From the NCBI GenBank assembly GCA_937973585.1, contig CALJKN010000165.1, forward strand, positions 1-16,253: a DNA stretch of 16,253 bases, in the 5' to 3' direction. Positions 7,020 to 14,079 of the stretch are shown in pieces; position 1 is the first letter of the stretch, and each line of letters begins with the position of its first letter. The notes under the pieces are model-generated. The model saw nothing but the letters and a program-made list of their open reading frames with translations. It searched no databases and had not been told where the DNA came from. The position numbers and the translations under genes are program-made. The DNA is from an uncultured Helicobacteraceae bacterium. GTDB taxonomy: Bacteria > Campylobacterota > Campylobacteria > Campylobacterales > UBA6016.

Positions 7020-9053
7020 TTACGGTGTTTGAATGGATGATACTGACGAGCTAAAGCTAGGCAATGAATTTTTCAAAAGCTCTATCCTGAGGTACTCTTT
7101 CGAACTTTTTATTGGGATTTCGAGTGCAGGATTTGTTTCGAATGATTTTTTGGATACAAAGGCGGCATCTTTCGGTGTTTTGTTTTTGATTTCATTTGTT
7201 TCATAAATCCTGAAGCCAGATGTTATGTCAAATAATGCGGTTTCAAAGCCGATATGTTCAGACTGTTTTTTGCCTTTAGGCTCAAGCCAGTATAGGGGCT
7301 GAACGCAGTATTTTGTGGAGGGGGTCGTAACTTTCGGCGTGTGCTCAAATTTCGCTTCATCTATATTTTTTCGTATAGCCTCCGTTAGCCCTTGCCCGTC
7401 ATATAGTAATTGTTTAAAAGTTTTTTTTACTAAATATCTAGTTACAGAGTCATACCCGTCAATAGTGCCGATATCCATTTTCCCTGATTTTGCGCAAAAA
7501 CTAAATAACTTTGCGTCGGACGGAGTGTTTGCGGACACTATATCTTCGACTATAAAATCACCTTTCTCTGCATTTAGCTTCGGAGTTATTTTGATGGAAT
7601 CCAGAGTCGCAATTACAGTACCTTCTTTTTTCTCATCTATGGTTGCTTCCTGAATAGGGATTAAAACGTCTTTTTTGTCGCCCACCGAACCGATATTTTT
7701 ATATATTGTGATAGATGCGCCGGGGGCCAATAGGTTTTTTTCATCTTCAAACTCTATTTTTGAGGCTTTTAGATTTGTGATTTTGTATGAGACTTTATCA
7801 AACGAAACTCCTTTTGAGAAAGACTCCGCCAATGATAACGTCGCATTTTTCATTGCCGTCTCATATCTTGAGCTTTTGGAGAGTCCCTTGCCGTGGACAA
7901 TCTCATCGGAGATATTGTCAAATGCACAGTCGCTGTGAAATACTCTGCCGCTTATGTCTACAAGTTCGCCGCATGCTCCGGCATAATAATGCCTTTGTTC
8001 TGCATAGTCGAGATTCGTCGGAGCTGAGTAGTAAAATGGGCCGTCATACGAGAGTCTGATATAATAATCTGGTACTAATCTTTTGCCCTCCAGTACTCTT
8101 ACACCTGACTTTGAAATAATGTCTCGTTTGGCAGCATAAAAATCTTTGCCGATCGAAGTGACGGTAAAACTGCTTTGTTGTGCTATTTTGTCCGAAAAAA
8201 CATCGTAAAGCATTTGTTCCGGCGGCAAATCCCCGATTTGCTTATCGGTTGATATATCCAGCAGCGTAACTCTGGGTTTTTTTACACCGTCCAAAGAGCC
8301 GTTGTATGTTTTTACGAGAATATCACCATCTTGACTTGGATACTTTGGGAATTCATCTTGGCCTATGGAGTATCCGTTTGCGGAATATAAGACTTCTACG
8401 CTTCCGTTTTCCCTGTCTAGCGTATCACCTTTGGCTATGCCGCCGTCTAGCCCTTTATCAAGTATCAATAGGCCGTCGTATTTTCCAATGACTTTTGTAG
8501 ATAGTTTATGCGGCTTAAATTTTTGACTAGCTTCTTTTGCTAGGTGTTCAAATAGCGATGAATATCCAGATGTATACCATTCGGCTAGTTTTTTTATTTT
8601 TTCGTCTCCGGATGCGGCCAAATTTCCCTGAACAATATTTGTGTATGAGTGGGAGTAGATAATATCGCCGTTTGCCATATTGATAAAGTTTATACTGGCA
8701 GTTACAGGTAGAGTGTAGCTTTTTACCGATGAGTTAGGCAACTGCTCTTCGTATATTGAGGCTCTTGAGACTTTCAGATAAACGGCAAAACTATTTTTTA
8801 CATTTTTTTTATCAAGCTCTGTTTTTATATCCGGATAATATTTCCTTATTGCCGTATTAAAAGCCTCTAGGATATTCTGGCTATTTGCCCCTTTGGAGTA
8901 GTGAAATGCTTGGTTTTTTTCGATACTATCCTCGGTTATTACCATTTTCGGTGCCCAGATAGCAAAAGAATCTCCGGCAACGGCGGATGCGGCAGACGCA
9001 AGTAGCGTCGCCAATACGGAGCTTATTTTTTTGTGTAGACTTATTGTCGTCAA
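7020..9053 (-). CDS. Large periplasmic FlgT/CsgG-like protein
   Basis: This 677-residue protein has a signal peptide (residues 1-26, likely cleavage after AVA). The start is TTG 9053, which overlaps the previous stop as TTGA; an AGGAG ribosome site 8 bases upstream (9062-9066) decides it. The body reads as several alpha/beta modules. Residues about 50-180 (FAVYLKVSRA, SYTLPVTASINFINMANGD, IIYSHSYTN) and about 260-420 (RVTLLDIS, LVPDYYIRLSYDGPF, GELVDISGRVFHSD) look like CsgG/FlgT-type beta-alpha units. KYDGLLILDKGLDGGIAKGD (191-210) resembles the small SH3-like repeat of FlgT. The C-terminus is Ser-rich. FlgT proteins help build accessory rings of polar flagella in the periplasm. With an LPP20-like partner directly upstream, this resembles an FlgP/FlgT-type pair, but no flagellar gene is nearby. 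The family call is tentative; export is secure. Confidence 0.6.
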   Translation of the reverse strand: MTTISLHKKISSVLATLLASAASAVAGDSFAIWAPKMVITEDSIEKNQAFHYSKGANSQNILEAFNTAIRKYYPDIKTELDKKNVKNSFAVYLKVSRASIYEEQLPNSSVKSYTLPVTASINFINMANGDIIYSHSYTNIVQGNLAASGDEKIKKLAEWYTSGYSSLFEHLAKEASQKFKPHKLSTKVIGKYDGLLILDKGLDGGIAKGDTLDRENGSVEVLYSANGYSIGQDEFPKYPSQDGDILVKTYNGSLDGVKKPRVTLLDISTDKQIGDLPPEQMLYDVFSDKIAQQSSFTVTSIGKDFYAAKRDIISKSGVRVLEGKRLVPDYYIRLSYDGPFYYSAPTNLDYAEQRHYYAGACGELVDISGRVFHSDCAFDNISDEIVHGKGLSKSSRYETAMKNATLSLAESFSKGVSFDKVSYKITNLKASKIEFEDEKNLLAPGASITIYKNIGSVGDKKDVLIPIQEATIDEKKEGTVIATLDSIKITPKLNAEKGDFIVEDIVSANTPSDAKLFSFCAKSGKMDIGTIDGYDSVTRYLVKKTFKQLLYDGQGLTEAIRKNIDEAKFEHTPKVTTPSTKYCVQPLYWLEPKGKKQSEHIGFETALFDITSGFRIYETNEIKNKTPKDAAFVSKKSFETNPALEIPIKSSKEYLRIELLKNSLPSFSSSVSSIQTP

Positions 9054-10477
9054 TCAAACATCTCCTGTTTTGCCTTCAAATCTTTGTCCCTGGCATTTTT
9101 TTGAATCAAAGAACCTATTTTTGCTCCCAGTTCCGTAGCCGAATCAATCCTGATATTATTCATACAACCTTCAGATGTGGAGTCGCTTTTCTTGATGGTT
9201 TTGAGTGAGCCGCCAGGAAGTTTCGCATTTGTTTTTAGCGGGATGATACTAATCGTTCCCGCATTCAATCCGCATCTAAAATCACCGGTAGAGTCTTTGG
9301 ATGGATTGTAGCCTATCTCAAGAGTTCCAATACCTATATAGCTTGCACTAGGTCTTTTTTTGCGGATAAAATTTTTAAAATTATCGCCATCATTTCTCAT
9401 GGCTTCATTGTATGAAGCATATTTTTTCTTTGATACTTTATTGAAGTCGGCCAACATTCCGCTTCCATCTTCAAAAGTTACACCGAATTTTCCGAGTGCC
9501 GATTCAAGTTCATTTTTCATAGCGTCGTTTAGTGAACTTTGCGGTTTTAAAACTTCGGTATTGATGGTTTTTGAGTAGTGGTACTCCTCTTTATCGTTAA
9601 CTTGGCTATTTACGTTTCTTGAAGAAGCTGAGCTTTTGCTAGACGCACTCGACGCCGATGCTTGAAAATCCTTGCTATATGCCCCTTTTGATTCGCTACT
9701 AGCGGCATAACTAGCCGATTGTTTTGCGGAGCCTTTTGAGCTTGCGGCAACTGCGGCATCGTCTCTGCCGTATGCGCCTACGCCGTTTCCGGATACTGCG
9801 GCTTGCGATGAGGCTCTGGCGGCATATTTATCGTCGTATGATGCCTCCGAGCTTGCCCTTCCTGAAGCTGAGCTTTTATCGCTATATGAAGCCGAACTTT
9901 TATCTTTTATGCTCATACTTGATGCACTAGATGAAGCCGAACTTTTTGATGTGTTCTCTTTGTAGCTTTTGCTATTGTCTCTTTTGTAGTCTATCCTCTC
10001 TTCAAGCGGAACTTCGCTTGCATTTAGCATATCTCTTTTTACCGCTTCGTCTATAAAAACAACTATACTCCCAAGATTTTCCGTTTTATTGTTTAAAGCT
10101 CCGAGCCGAACATTTCCGAGTTCTTCAACAAAAGCCGTATCGTCAATATCAAGCGTTATTTTTACCGCATAAAGGGCGGAATCGGATTTATCTCTCTCAA
10201 TCTTAGGTTCGCTTTTTAAAAATGAATCTCTTTGCTTAATTAACTGAAGTATTCTGGGATCTTCCGGCGGTACGTTTATTGAGCCTTGGAGCTTTTTGAT
10301 TGCCGATATTACTGCATCGGCCATTGCCTTTCGTTCGGCTGTGCTTTTTACTGTTTGCGGGTCGCTTGAAGCTATGGCTACGGAACCCTCACCTGTGGCT
10401 TTTAATGCAAGTAGTTGTTGGGGAATGGCTATGGAGGCTAGTAGAGCCGTAGCGGCTACAACGCTTTTAAAGTTCAT
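9050..10477 (-). CDS. LPP20-like exported protein with long Ser/Ala-rich insert
   Basis: This 475-residue protein starts at ATG 10477 with an AAGAGGTA ribosome site. Residues 1-24 are a signal peptide (MNFKSVVAATALLASIAIPQ, cleaved near LLA). Residues about 28-160 resemble the LPP20/FlgP type of domain: ATGEGSVAIASSDPQTVKST, AERKAMADAVISAIKKLQG, then YAVKITLDID. A low-complexity stretch at 166-288, dominated by Ser, Ala, Lys, Tyr and Asp, splits this from a C-terminal domain (about 305-475, KKRPSASYIGIGTLEIGYNP) with two Cys (C402, C438). LPP20/FlgP proteins are periplasmic or outer-membrane structural proteins, and FlgP forms the basal disk of Campylobacter flagella. Unlike FlgP, no lipobox is seen. 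It overlaps the FlgT-like gene by 4 bases, so the two are likely partners. The C-terminal domain is unrecognised. Confidence 0.62.
   Translation of the reverse strand: MNFKSVVAATALLASIAIPQQLLALKATGEGSVAIASSDPQTVKSTAERKAMADAVISAIKKLQGSINVPPEDPRILQLIKQRDSFLKSEPKIERDKSDSALYAVKITLDIDDTAFVEELGNVRLGALNNKTENLGSIVVFIDEAVKRDMLNASEVPLEERIDYKRDNSKSYKENTSKSSASSSASSMSIKDKSSASYSDKSSASGRASSEASYDDKYAARASSQAAVSGNGVGAYGRDDAAVAASSKGSAKQSASYAASSESKGAYSKDFQASASSASSKSSASSRNVNSQVNDKEEYHYSKTINTEVLKPQSSLNDAMKNELESALGKFGVTFEDGSGMLADFNKVSKKKYASYNEAMRNDGDNFKNFIRKKRPSASYIGIGTLEIGYNPSKDSTGDFRCGLNAGTISIIPLKTNAKLPGGSLKTIKKSDSTSEGCMNNIRIDSATELGAKIGSLIQKNARDKDLKAKQEMFD
9614..9982 (-). repeat. Ser/Ala-rich degenerate peptide repeats within the LPP20-like gene
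   Basis: Codons 166-288 encode imperfect units built on D-K-S-S-A-S-[YG], with variants such as ASSEASYDDKY and SKSSASS. Serine and alanine make up well over half of the stretch, with regularly spaced Lys, Asp and Tyr. Codons for Ser and Ala vary, so the repetition is in the protein more than in the DNA. The stretch should be extended and flexible, placed between two folded domains. Confidence 0.75.
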
Positions 10478-10510
10478 CTTTACCTCTTGATTTGTTTGAT
10501 GTGTGCTCCC

Positions 10511-10534
10511 CTGCCTTTTTTCACAAAAAGGCAG
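10511..10534 (-). promoter_or_regulatory. Perfect 10-bp intercistronic hairpin
   Basis: CTGCCTTTTT and AAAAAGGCAG form a perfect 10-bp inverted repeat with a 4-base loop in the 78-base gap between the first and second genes of the six-gene block. On the transcribed minus strand it is followed by GGGAGCAC, not a U-run, so it is not a standard intrinsic terminator. It more likely marks an mRNA processing or stability site, or a partial attenuator that lowers downstream expression relative to the first gene. Confidence 0.6.
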
Positions 10535-10555
10535 AAAAGGGAAATCTATAATTTG

Positions 10556-11227
10556 TTATTTGCTGCTTTCTTTTGGGGCTTGCGAGCTGCTTGTAGGGGC
10601 TGTAAAGTTTACTTTTCCGGCTTTGTACAAATCTACCAATTTACTTCCGATTGTGGCTATCGATGTTACGCTTTCAGGAAGTGTTGTGACCATATCTTTT
10701 AGTTGTCCGAGTTGTGATGCATACTGCATTGCGGCGGTAGGGTTTGACGACAATGAAGACACCATATCTTTTGCACTAGCTAGAGTATCTTTATACTTGA
10801 GTCCAGACAGCATAAAATTGAATCCGCCGACGGCGAGCTGTTCTCTTGTTTTTTTATCAGCTTTTTTAACTTGCTCTATAGTTTGCTTGGACTCCGTAGC
10901 GGCTTTTAGGGCTGTTTGAACATCGCTTACGGCTTTGCTGATGGCTGCATCTTTTTCTTTTGGATCTGAGATGGATTCAGCCGCTTTGAGTGCCGATTCG
11001 AATTTTCCGGATTCTTCTTTTGAAAGTATAGCTTTGCTTAGGGCTTCTGAAGATTTTTGTAATAGGGCTTTTGCCGTAACGTAGTTTTGTATAGTAGAGT
11101 CTAGGGCGTTGCCGTCAACAGCTTTTGCTGTCGAACCCCCCCCCACAGCAGAGACAACAGAATCAAACATTCCGGCATTGGCACCGCTTACTACAAGTAA
11201 TCCGGCCAAAATAACTTTCTTTAGCAT
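10556..11227 (-). CDS. Exported helical protein of unknown function with a G9 tract (possible phase variation)
   Basis: This 223-residue protein starts at ATG 11227 behind a strong AAGGAG ribosome site, 7 bases away. Residues 1-18 are a signal peptide (MLKKVILAGLLVVSGANA). The mature part is almost entirely predicted helix, rich in Ala, Lys, Ser and Glu (residues about 40-150, such as SSEALSKAILSKEESGKFES and EQVKKADKKTREQ), and it ends in a Ser/Pro-rich tail (TAPTSSSQAPKESSK). No Cys and no membrane segment follow the signal, so a soluble periplasmic or secreted helical bundle is likely. I do not recognise the family. It is the first gene of the six-gene block and the most strongly initiated. 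Codons 28-31 contain nine consecutive G, so single-base slippage would cut the product to about 40 residues. The frame as read here is the ON state. Confidence 0.75.
   Translation of the reverse strand: MLKKVILAGLLVVSGANAGMFDSVVSAVGGGSTAKAVDGNALDSTIQNYVTAKALLQKSSEALSKAILSKEESGKFESALKAAESISDPKEKDAAISKAVSDVQTALKAATESKQTIEQVKKADKKTREQLAVGGFNFMLSGLKYKDTLASAKDMVSSLSSNPTAAMQYASQLGQLKDMVTTLPESVTSIATIGSKLVDLYKAGKVNFTAPTSSSQAPKESSK
11136..11144 (-). repeat. G9 homopolymer tract (candidate phase-variation switch)
   Basis: Nine consecutive C on the plus strand give G9 on the coding strand, at codons 28-31 (Val-Gly-Gly-Gly). It is the longest G/C run in the window; the next are 6 long. With G8 the frame stops at TAG after 41 codons, and with G10 at TGA after 37 codons. 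Tracts of this type and length are the usual contingency switches in Campylobacter and Helicobacter. Confidence 0.7.
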
Positions 11228-11293
11228 TCACTAGCTCCTTTTGTTCTTTATAAATATATCTCAAGTTATTTTATCTATAACCAAAGATCGACC

Positions 11294-11299
11294 ATTATA
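11294..11299 (-). promoter_or_regulatory. -10 element of the promoter for the six-gene envelope operon
   Basis: A perfect TATAAT (minus strand) lies 66 bases before the first gene of the block. The -35 region is weak, but strongly AT-rich DNA lies upstream (11320-11400). This fits Campylobacterota promoters, which rely on the -10 box and T/A-rich upstream sequence. Confidence 0.5.
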
Positions 11300-11362
11300 C
11301 ATGGCACACACTTACGATTGTATAAAATTGTGTAAAAAATAAGTGATTCTTTTTTTGCATAA

Positions 11363-11379
11363 TTATAATCTTATTATAA
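11363..11379. promoter_or_regulatory. TTATAAT-CTT-ATTATAA inverted repeat (possible operator or divergent -10 pair)
   Basis: A perfect 7-bp inverted repeat with a 3-base centre lies about 65 bp upstream of the operon's -10 box, in the 276-base gene-free gap 11228-11503. It gives a TATAAT on each strand. It could be a regulator site or a second promoter. In DNA this AT-rich, chance is a real alternative. Confidence 0.3.
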
Positions 11380-11404
11380 GCTTTTTAATATTTTTGTTTT
11401 TAAA

Positions 11405-11419
11405 TGCGGCGCTGTCGCA
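11405..11419 (-). terminator. Weak terminator-like hairpin after pglA
   Basis: On the minus strand TGCGAC-AGC-GCCGCA forms a short stem with one mismatch, followed by TTTAAAAA. It lies 85 bases past the pglA stop. The stem is short and the T run is poor, so transcription may well read through into the six-gene block. Confidence 0.3.
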
Positions 11420-11503
11420 GGCATGGGTAAAACTCAGATTTGCAAGAGATAAAGAGGCATCATGCGCTTTTTGGGATGCGTTATATCGTGCTTTCAAAAG
11501 CTG

Positions 11504-12601
11504 CTATATCCCGTAAACCCTCAAATGTGCTTTTACTATGGGTTTTATGTCGTACTCTTTTACGCATACCTCTCTGGCTGTTTTTGTCAGTTTGTTGCGT
11601 AGTTTTTCATCGGTTATCAGCTTTTCGATTGCCGCCTCAAGCGCCTGACTCTCTTTTACCGGAACCAAAAGCCCTGTTTTGCCGTCTCGGACGACATCTC
11701 TAGTCCCGCACGCATCGGCTCCGACCACCGCCACCTCCATACTCATAGCCTCCAAAGCGGTTCTAGGCAGCCCCTCTCTGTAGCTTGGGAGTACAAAGAT
11801 ATGGGAGTCTTGTAGTATCCCCTTGACGTCGCTTTGTTCGCCCAGATACTCCACCCCTTTGTAGTTTTCAAATATCTCTTTTCCCAGCCCGCTATGGTTG
11901 CCGAAATCCTCGCCGCCGACATATACAAAGCGTACATCCCCGTATCTCTCTTTTAGATTTTGAGATGCCTGTAAATATTCGATTACCCCTTTGTGCCTGA
12001 TGAGTCTGGCAATCATCACGACGGTTAGCGGCTCCTTTGCGGCTTTTTTGCGGCTCCACTCTTTTGTGTCTATCCCGACACCGTTTATTTTGACTATTTT
12101 TTTCGGGTCTATAATATTTTTGCGGCTCATATACTCCGGATCGTCGGAGTTTACGAACATTACGGCGTTTGAAAGCCTAAAAATCTGTTTGTATAGCCGC
12201 TCTATGAGGGTGCGGACAACTCTGCTTTTTAGGTCGTTTTCGAGATAAAAACTCCCAAGCCCCTCTACTAGATTTATGATACGAGGCACTTTGGCTAACC
12301 GTCCGGCTATCGTTCCGTAGATATTCGGTTTTGCCGTAAACGTGTGAAGGATGTCGAGATTTAGCGGTTTTATCGCTTCATATATATTTTGTATCGCTTT
12401 TATCTCTTTTAGGGGATTTAGACTTTTGCGCTCTATACCGTAGGTTACGCACTCTATTCCGGTCTCTCTGATTTTTTGCAGATAAGCCCCCTCCGGCGCT
12501 ACAGCTATCGGCGTGTGCCCTAGCCGTTTTAACTCCAACATGACGGGGAGCCTAAAAGCATACAGGTTGAGATCCAGATGAGAGAGAAAGCCGATTTTCA
12601 A
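11504..12601 (-). CDS. pglA: PglA-like second glycosyltransferase (GT4) of the pgl pathway
   Basis: This 365-residue GT-B fold protein closely follows C. jejuni PglA. It shares the start (KIGFLSH), then SLNPL (60-64), VEGLGSFY (112-119), VMIARLIRHKGVIEY (195-209), VYVGGEDF (226-233), VEYLGEQSD (250-258) and VLPSYREGLPRTALEA (270-285), with the donor-binding E-x7-E at E276/E284. PglA adds GalNAc in alpha-1,3 linkage to undecaprenyl-PP-diNAcBac on the cytoplasmic face. The sugar used here cannot be read from sequence. The start is TTG 12601, which overlaps the SDR stop as TTGA and is supported by an AAAGGG ribosome site. It is unusual that pglA is separated from pglB by a six-gene insertion. 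A related GT4 enzyme of another glycan path is possible but less likely given the overall match. Confidence 0.85.
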   Translation of the reverse strand: MKIGFLSHLDLNLYAFRLPVMLELKRLGHTPIAVAPEGAYLQKIRETGIECVTYGIERKSLNPLKEIKAIQNIYEAIKPLNLDILHTFTAKPNIYGTIAGRLAKVPRIINLVEGLGSFYLENDLKSRVVRTLIERLYKQIFRLSNAVMFVNSDDPEYMSRKNIIDPKKIVKINGVGIDTKEWSRKKAAKEPLTVVMIARLIRHKGVIEYLQASQNLKERYGDVRFVYVGGEDFGNHSGLGKEIFENYKGVEYLGEQSDVKGILQDSHIFVLPSYREGLPRTALEAMSMEVAVVGADACGTRDVVRDGKTGLLVPVKESQALEAAIEKLITDEKLRNKLTKTAREVCVKEYDIKPIVKAHLRVYGI

Positions 12602-14007
12602 TTTTTACCCTTTTTTATGATATTTTTTGCCATTCCGCCGAATATAAATAGGTGAAACGGTGCCATGGCGTACCAGTATAGCCGCCCCATGAGGCCGTGC
12701 GGATAAAAATATGCGCTTTGGTGGAGTTTGCCGTCTTTTATCGTCCACTCTAGCCAAGCTTTGCCGGGGAGTTTCATCTGAGCAAACAACAAAAGTCTCT
12801 CGTTTTCCCTGACATCTACCACTTTCCAAAAGTCTACGCTATCCCCGACCCTCAGATGTTTCGGGTCTCGTCTCCCTCTGGAGAGGCCGTATCCGCCGAT
12901 TATCTTGTCTATAAACCCTCTGATTTGCCATAGGGTTTCATACCCGAACCACCCGTTATCGCCCCCGACGGCGGATATCGTCTCAAAAACTTTTTGCGGA
13001 GGGGTACCGCCCAGTTCGATACTCTGCCTATCGACAAAGACCGCCTCCGCTATTTTGGAGTGGTCGTTTTCCCATGCGTCTTTTGAGGCATCCGACCATC
13101 TGCTGATTATTTGAGAGTTTTGGATGTCTTCGAGTGCTTTTTTGACGGCGGTTTCGTAGTCTAGCGGGACGATGTGGGGGAAATATTTTTTTGCGTTATC
13201 GTTTTTGACTACCGCTTCGCTTTTTAGCCCCTCCACGAGAGCCGATGCTACGGAGTATGGTACGGGTGTGATTAGGGTTAGCCAATACGATGAGAGTTTT
13301 GGGGAGAAAAACGGAACAGGGAGGAGAAATCTTTTTAGGTTTGCCGCTTTTGCATATCCGGTCAGTAGCTCTTTGTAGCTTTTTGCCTCGCTTCCGATGT
13401 CTATTATTATGTTTTGATCGGTAGTTATGGTCGCCGCACAGGCCAGATACTCTATTACGTCTCTCTCGGCACTCGGCTGGCATAGGGTGTGAACCCATTT
13501 CGGAGCTATCATAAACGGGAGTTTTTCGACTAGGTTTCTAATAATTTCAAAACTTGCCGAACCGGACCCTATGATGACCCCAGCCCGAAACCACAAGGTT
13601 TGTATCGACTCCGGTCTTTGGCTGAGAAGCTCTCCTGTCTCTATGCGGCTGATCAAGTGTTCGCTTGCGCTCTCCTTGCTTCCCAGACCCCCCAGATAGA
13701 CTATCCTCTTTACCCCTTGTTTGATGCACGCCTCCAAAAAGTTTTTTGCGCTTATTTTGTCAAGCTCTCTAAAATTTTTGGACTCCATCGAGTGGATTAG
13801 ATAGTATGCAACCTCTATGTTTTCTAGCGCCCTCTCAAGGCTCTCCGGCTCAAAAGTGCTCCCCTCAAAAACCTCTACGTTTTGGGATTTTGTGACCGTC
13901 TGACCGCTTTTTACAAATAGCCTGAGCCTGATACCGTCCTCTTGCAGCAAGCGGTGTTTTAGCCGTCTGCCGATATAGCCGGAAGCTCCCGTGAGTAGTA
14001 TATTCAT
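12598..14007 (-). CDS. SDR-family NAD(P)-binding protein with C-terminal DUF2867
   Basis: This 469-residue protein starts at ATG 14007 with a good AGGTGAAAAGGG ribosome site. The N-terminal NmrA/SDR-type domain (residues 1-300) begins with the dinucleotide motif TGASGYIG (6-13). It continues with AYYLIHSMESKNFRELD and GVKRIVYLGGLGS, the typical strand and Ser/Gly loop of atypical SDRs; the classical Y-x-x-x-K pair is not evident. The C-terminal part (about 325-465: SIELGGTPPQKVFETISAVG, WKVVDVRENERLLLFAQMKL, WLEWTIKDG) matches the DUF2867 architecture. Proteins of this two-domain type are common, but their substrate is unknown. The 4-base overlap with pglA suggests co-translation and perhaps a link to nucleotide-sugar or lipid-linked intermediate metabolism, though this is inference. 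It appears to lead the transcript that includes pglA. Confidence 0.83.
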   Translation of the reverse strand: MNILLTGASGYIGRRLKHRLLQEDGIRLRLFVKSGQTVTKSQNVEVFEGSTFEPESLERALENIEVAYYLIHSMESKNFRELDKISAKNFLEACIKQGVKRIVYLGGLGSKESASEHLISRIETGELLSQRPESIQTLWFRAGVIIGSGSASFEIIRNLVEKLPFMIAPKWVHTLCQPSAERDVIEYLACAATITTDQNIIIDIGSEAKSYKELLTGYAKAANLKRFLLPVPFFSPKLSSYWLTLITPVPYSVASALVEGLKSEAVVKNDNAKKYFPHIVPLDYETAVKKALEDIQNSQIISRWSDASKDAWENDHSKIAEAVFVDRQSIELGGTPPQKVFETISAVGGDNGWFGYETLWQIRGFIDKIIGGYGLSRGRRDPKHLRVGDSVDFWKVVDVRENERLLLFAQMKLPGKAWLEWTIKDGKLHQSAYFYPHGLMGRLYWYAMAPFHLFIFGGMAKNIIKKGKN

Positions 14008-14027
14008 CCCTTTTCACCTCTATATTT

Positions 14028-14051
14028 ATTGTAGCAAATGTTGCGTATAAT
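14028..14051. promoter_or_regulatory. Divergent promoter region between the SDR gene and the helicase gene
   Basis: In the 72-base gap between the divergent genes, a perfect TATAAT (14046-14051, plus strand) lies 28 bases before the helicase start. A TACAAT (14028-14033, minus strand) lies 20 bases before the SDR start. Neither has a convincing -35. The two boxes are close enough for the promoters to compete. Confidence 0.45.
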
Positions 14052-14079
14052 GGTTTTAAAATAAAGGGGTTTTAGAGGC

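Noticed and set aside
9614..9982. Ser/Ala-rich coding stretch as a DNA tandem repeat (slippage locus)
   Set aside because: Codons vary between units, so no exact DNA repeat long enough for slippage is seen.
10503..10919. 138-codon plus-strand frame opposite the helical exported protein
   Set aside because: Its product has no recognisable motif, and the minus strand has a signal peptide, a strong ribosome site and a promoter.
5978..11227. The six exported proteins as PglB substrates
   Set aside because: A hand search found several N-x-S/T sites but none with Asp or Glu at -2, so no strict bacterial sequon supports it.
13196..13498. Long open frame opposite/within the SDR gene (and similar frames at 12605-12829 and 13547-13729)
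   Set aside because: They overlap the clear SDR/DUF2867 coding frame and give Arg/Pro-rich nonsense proteins without motifs.
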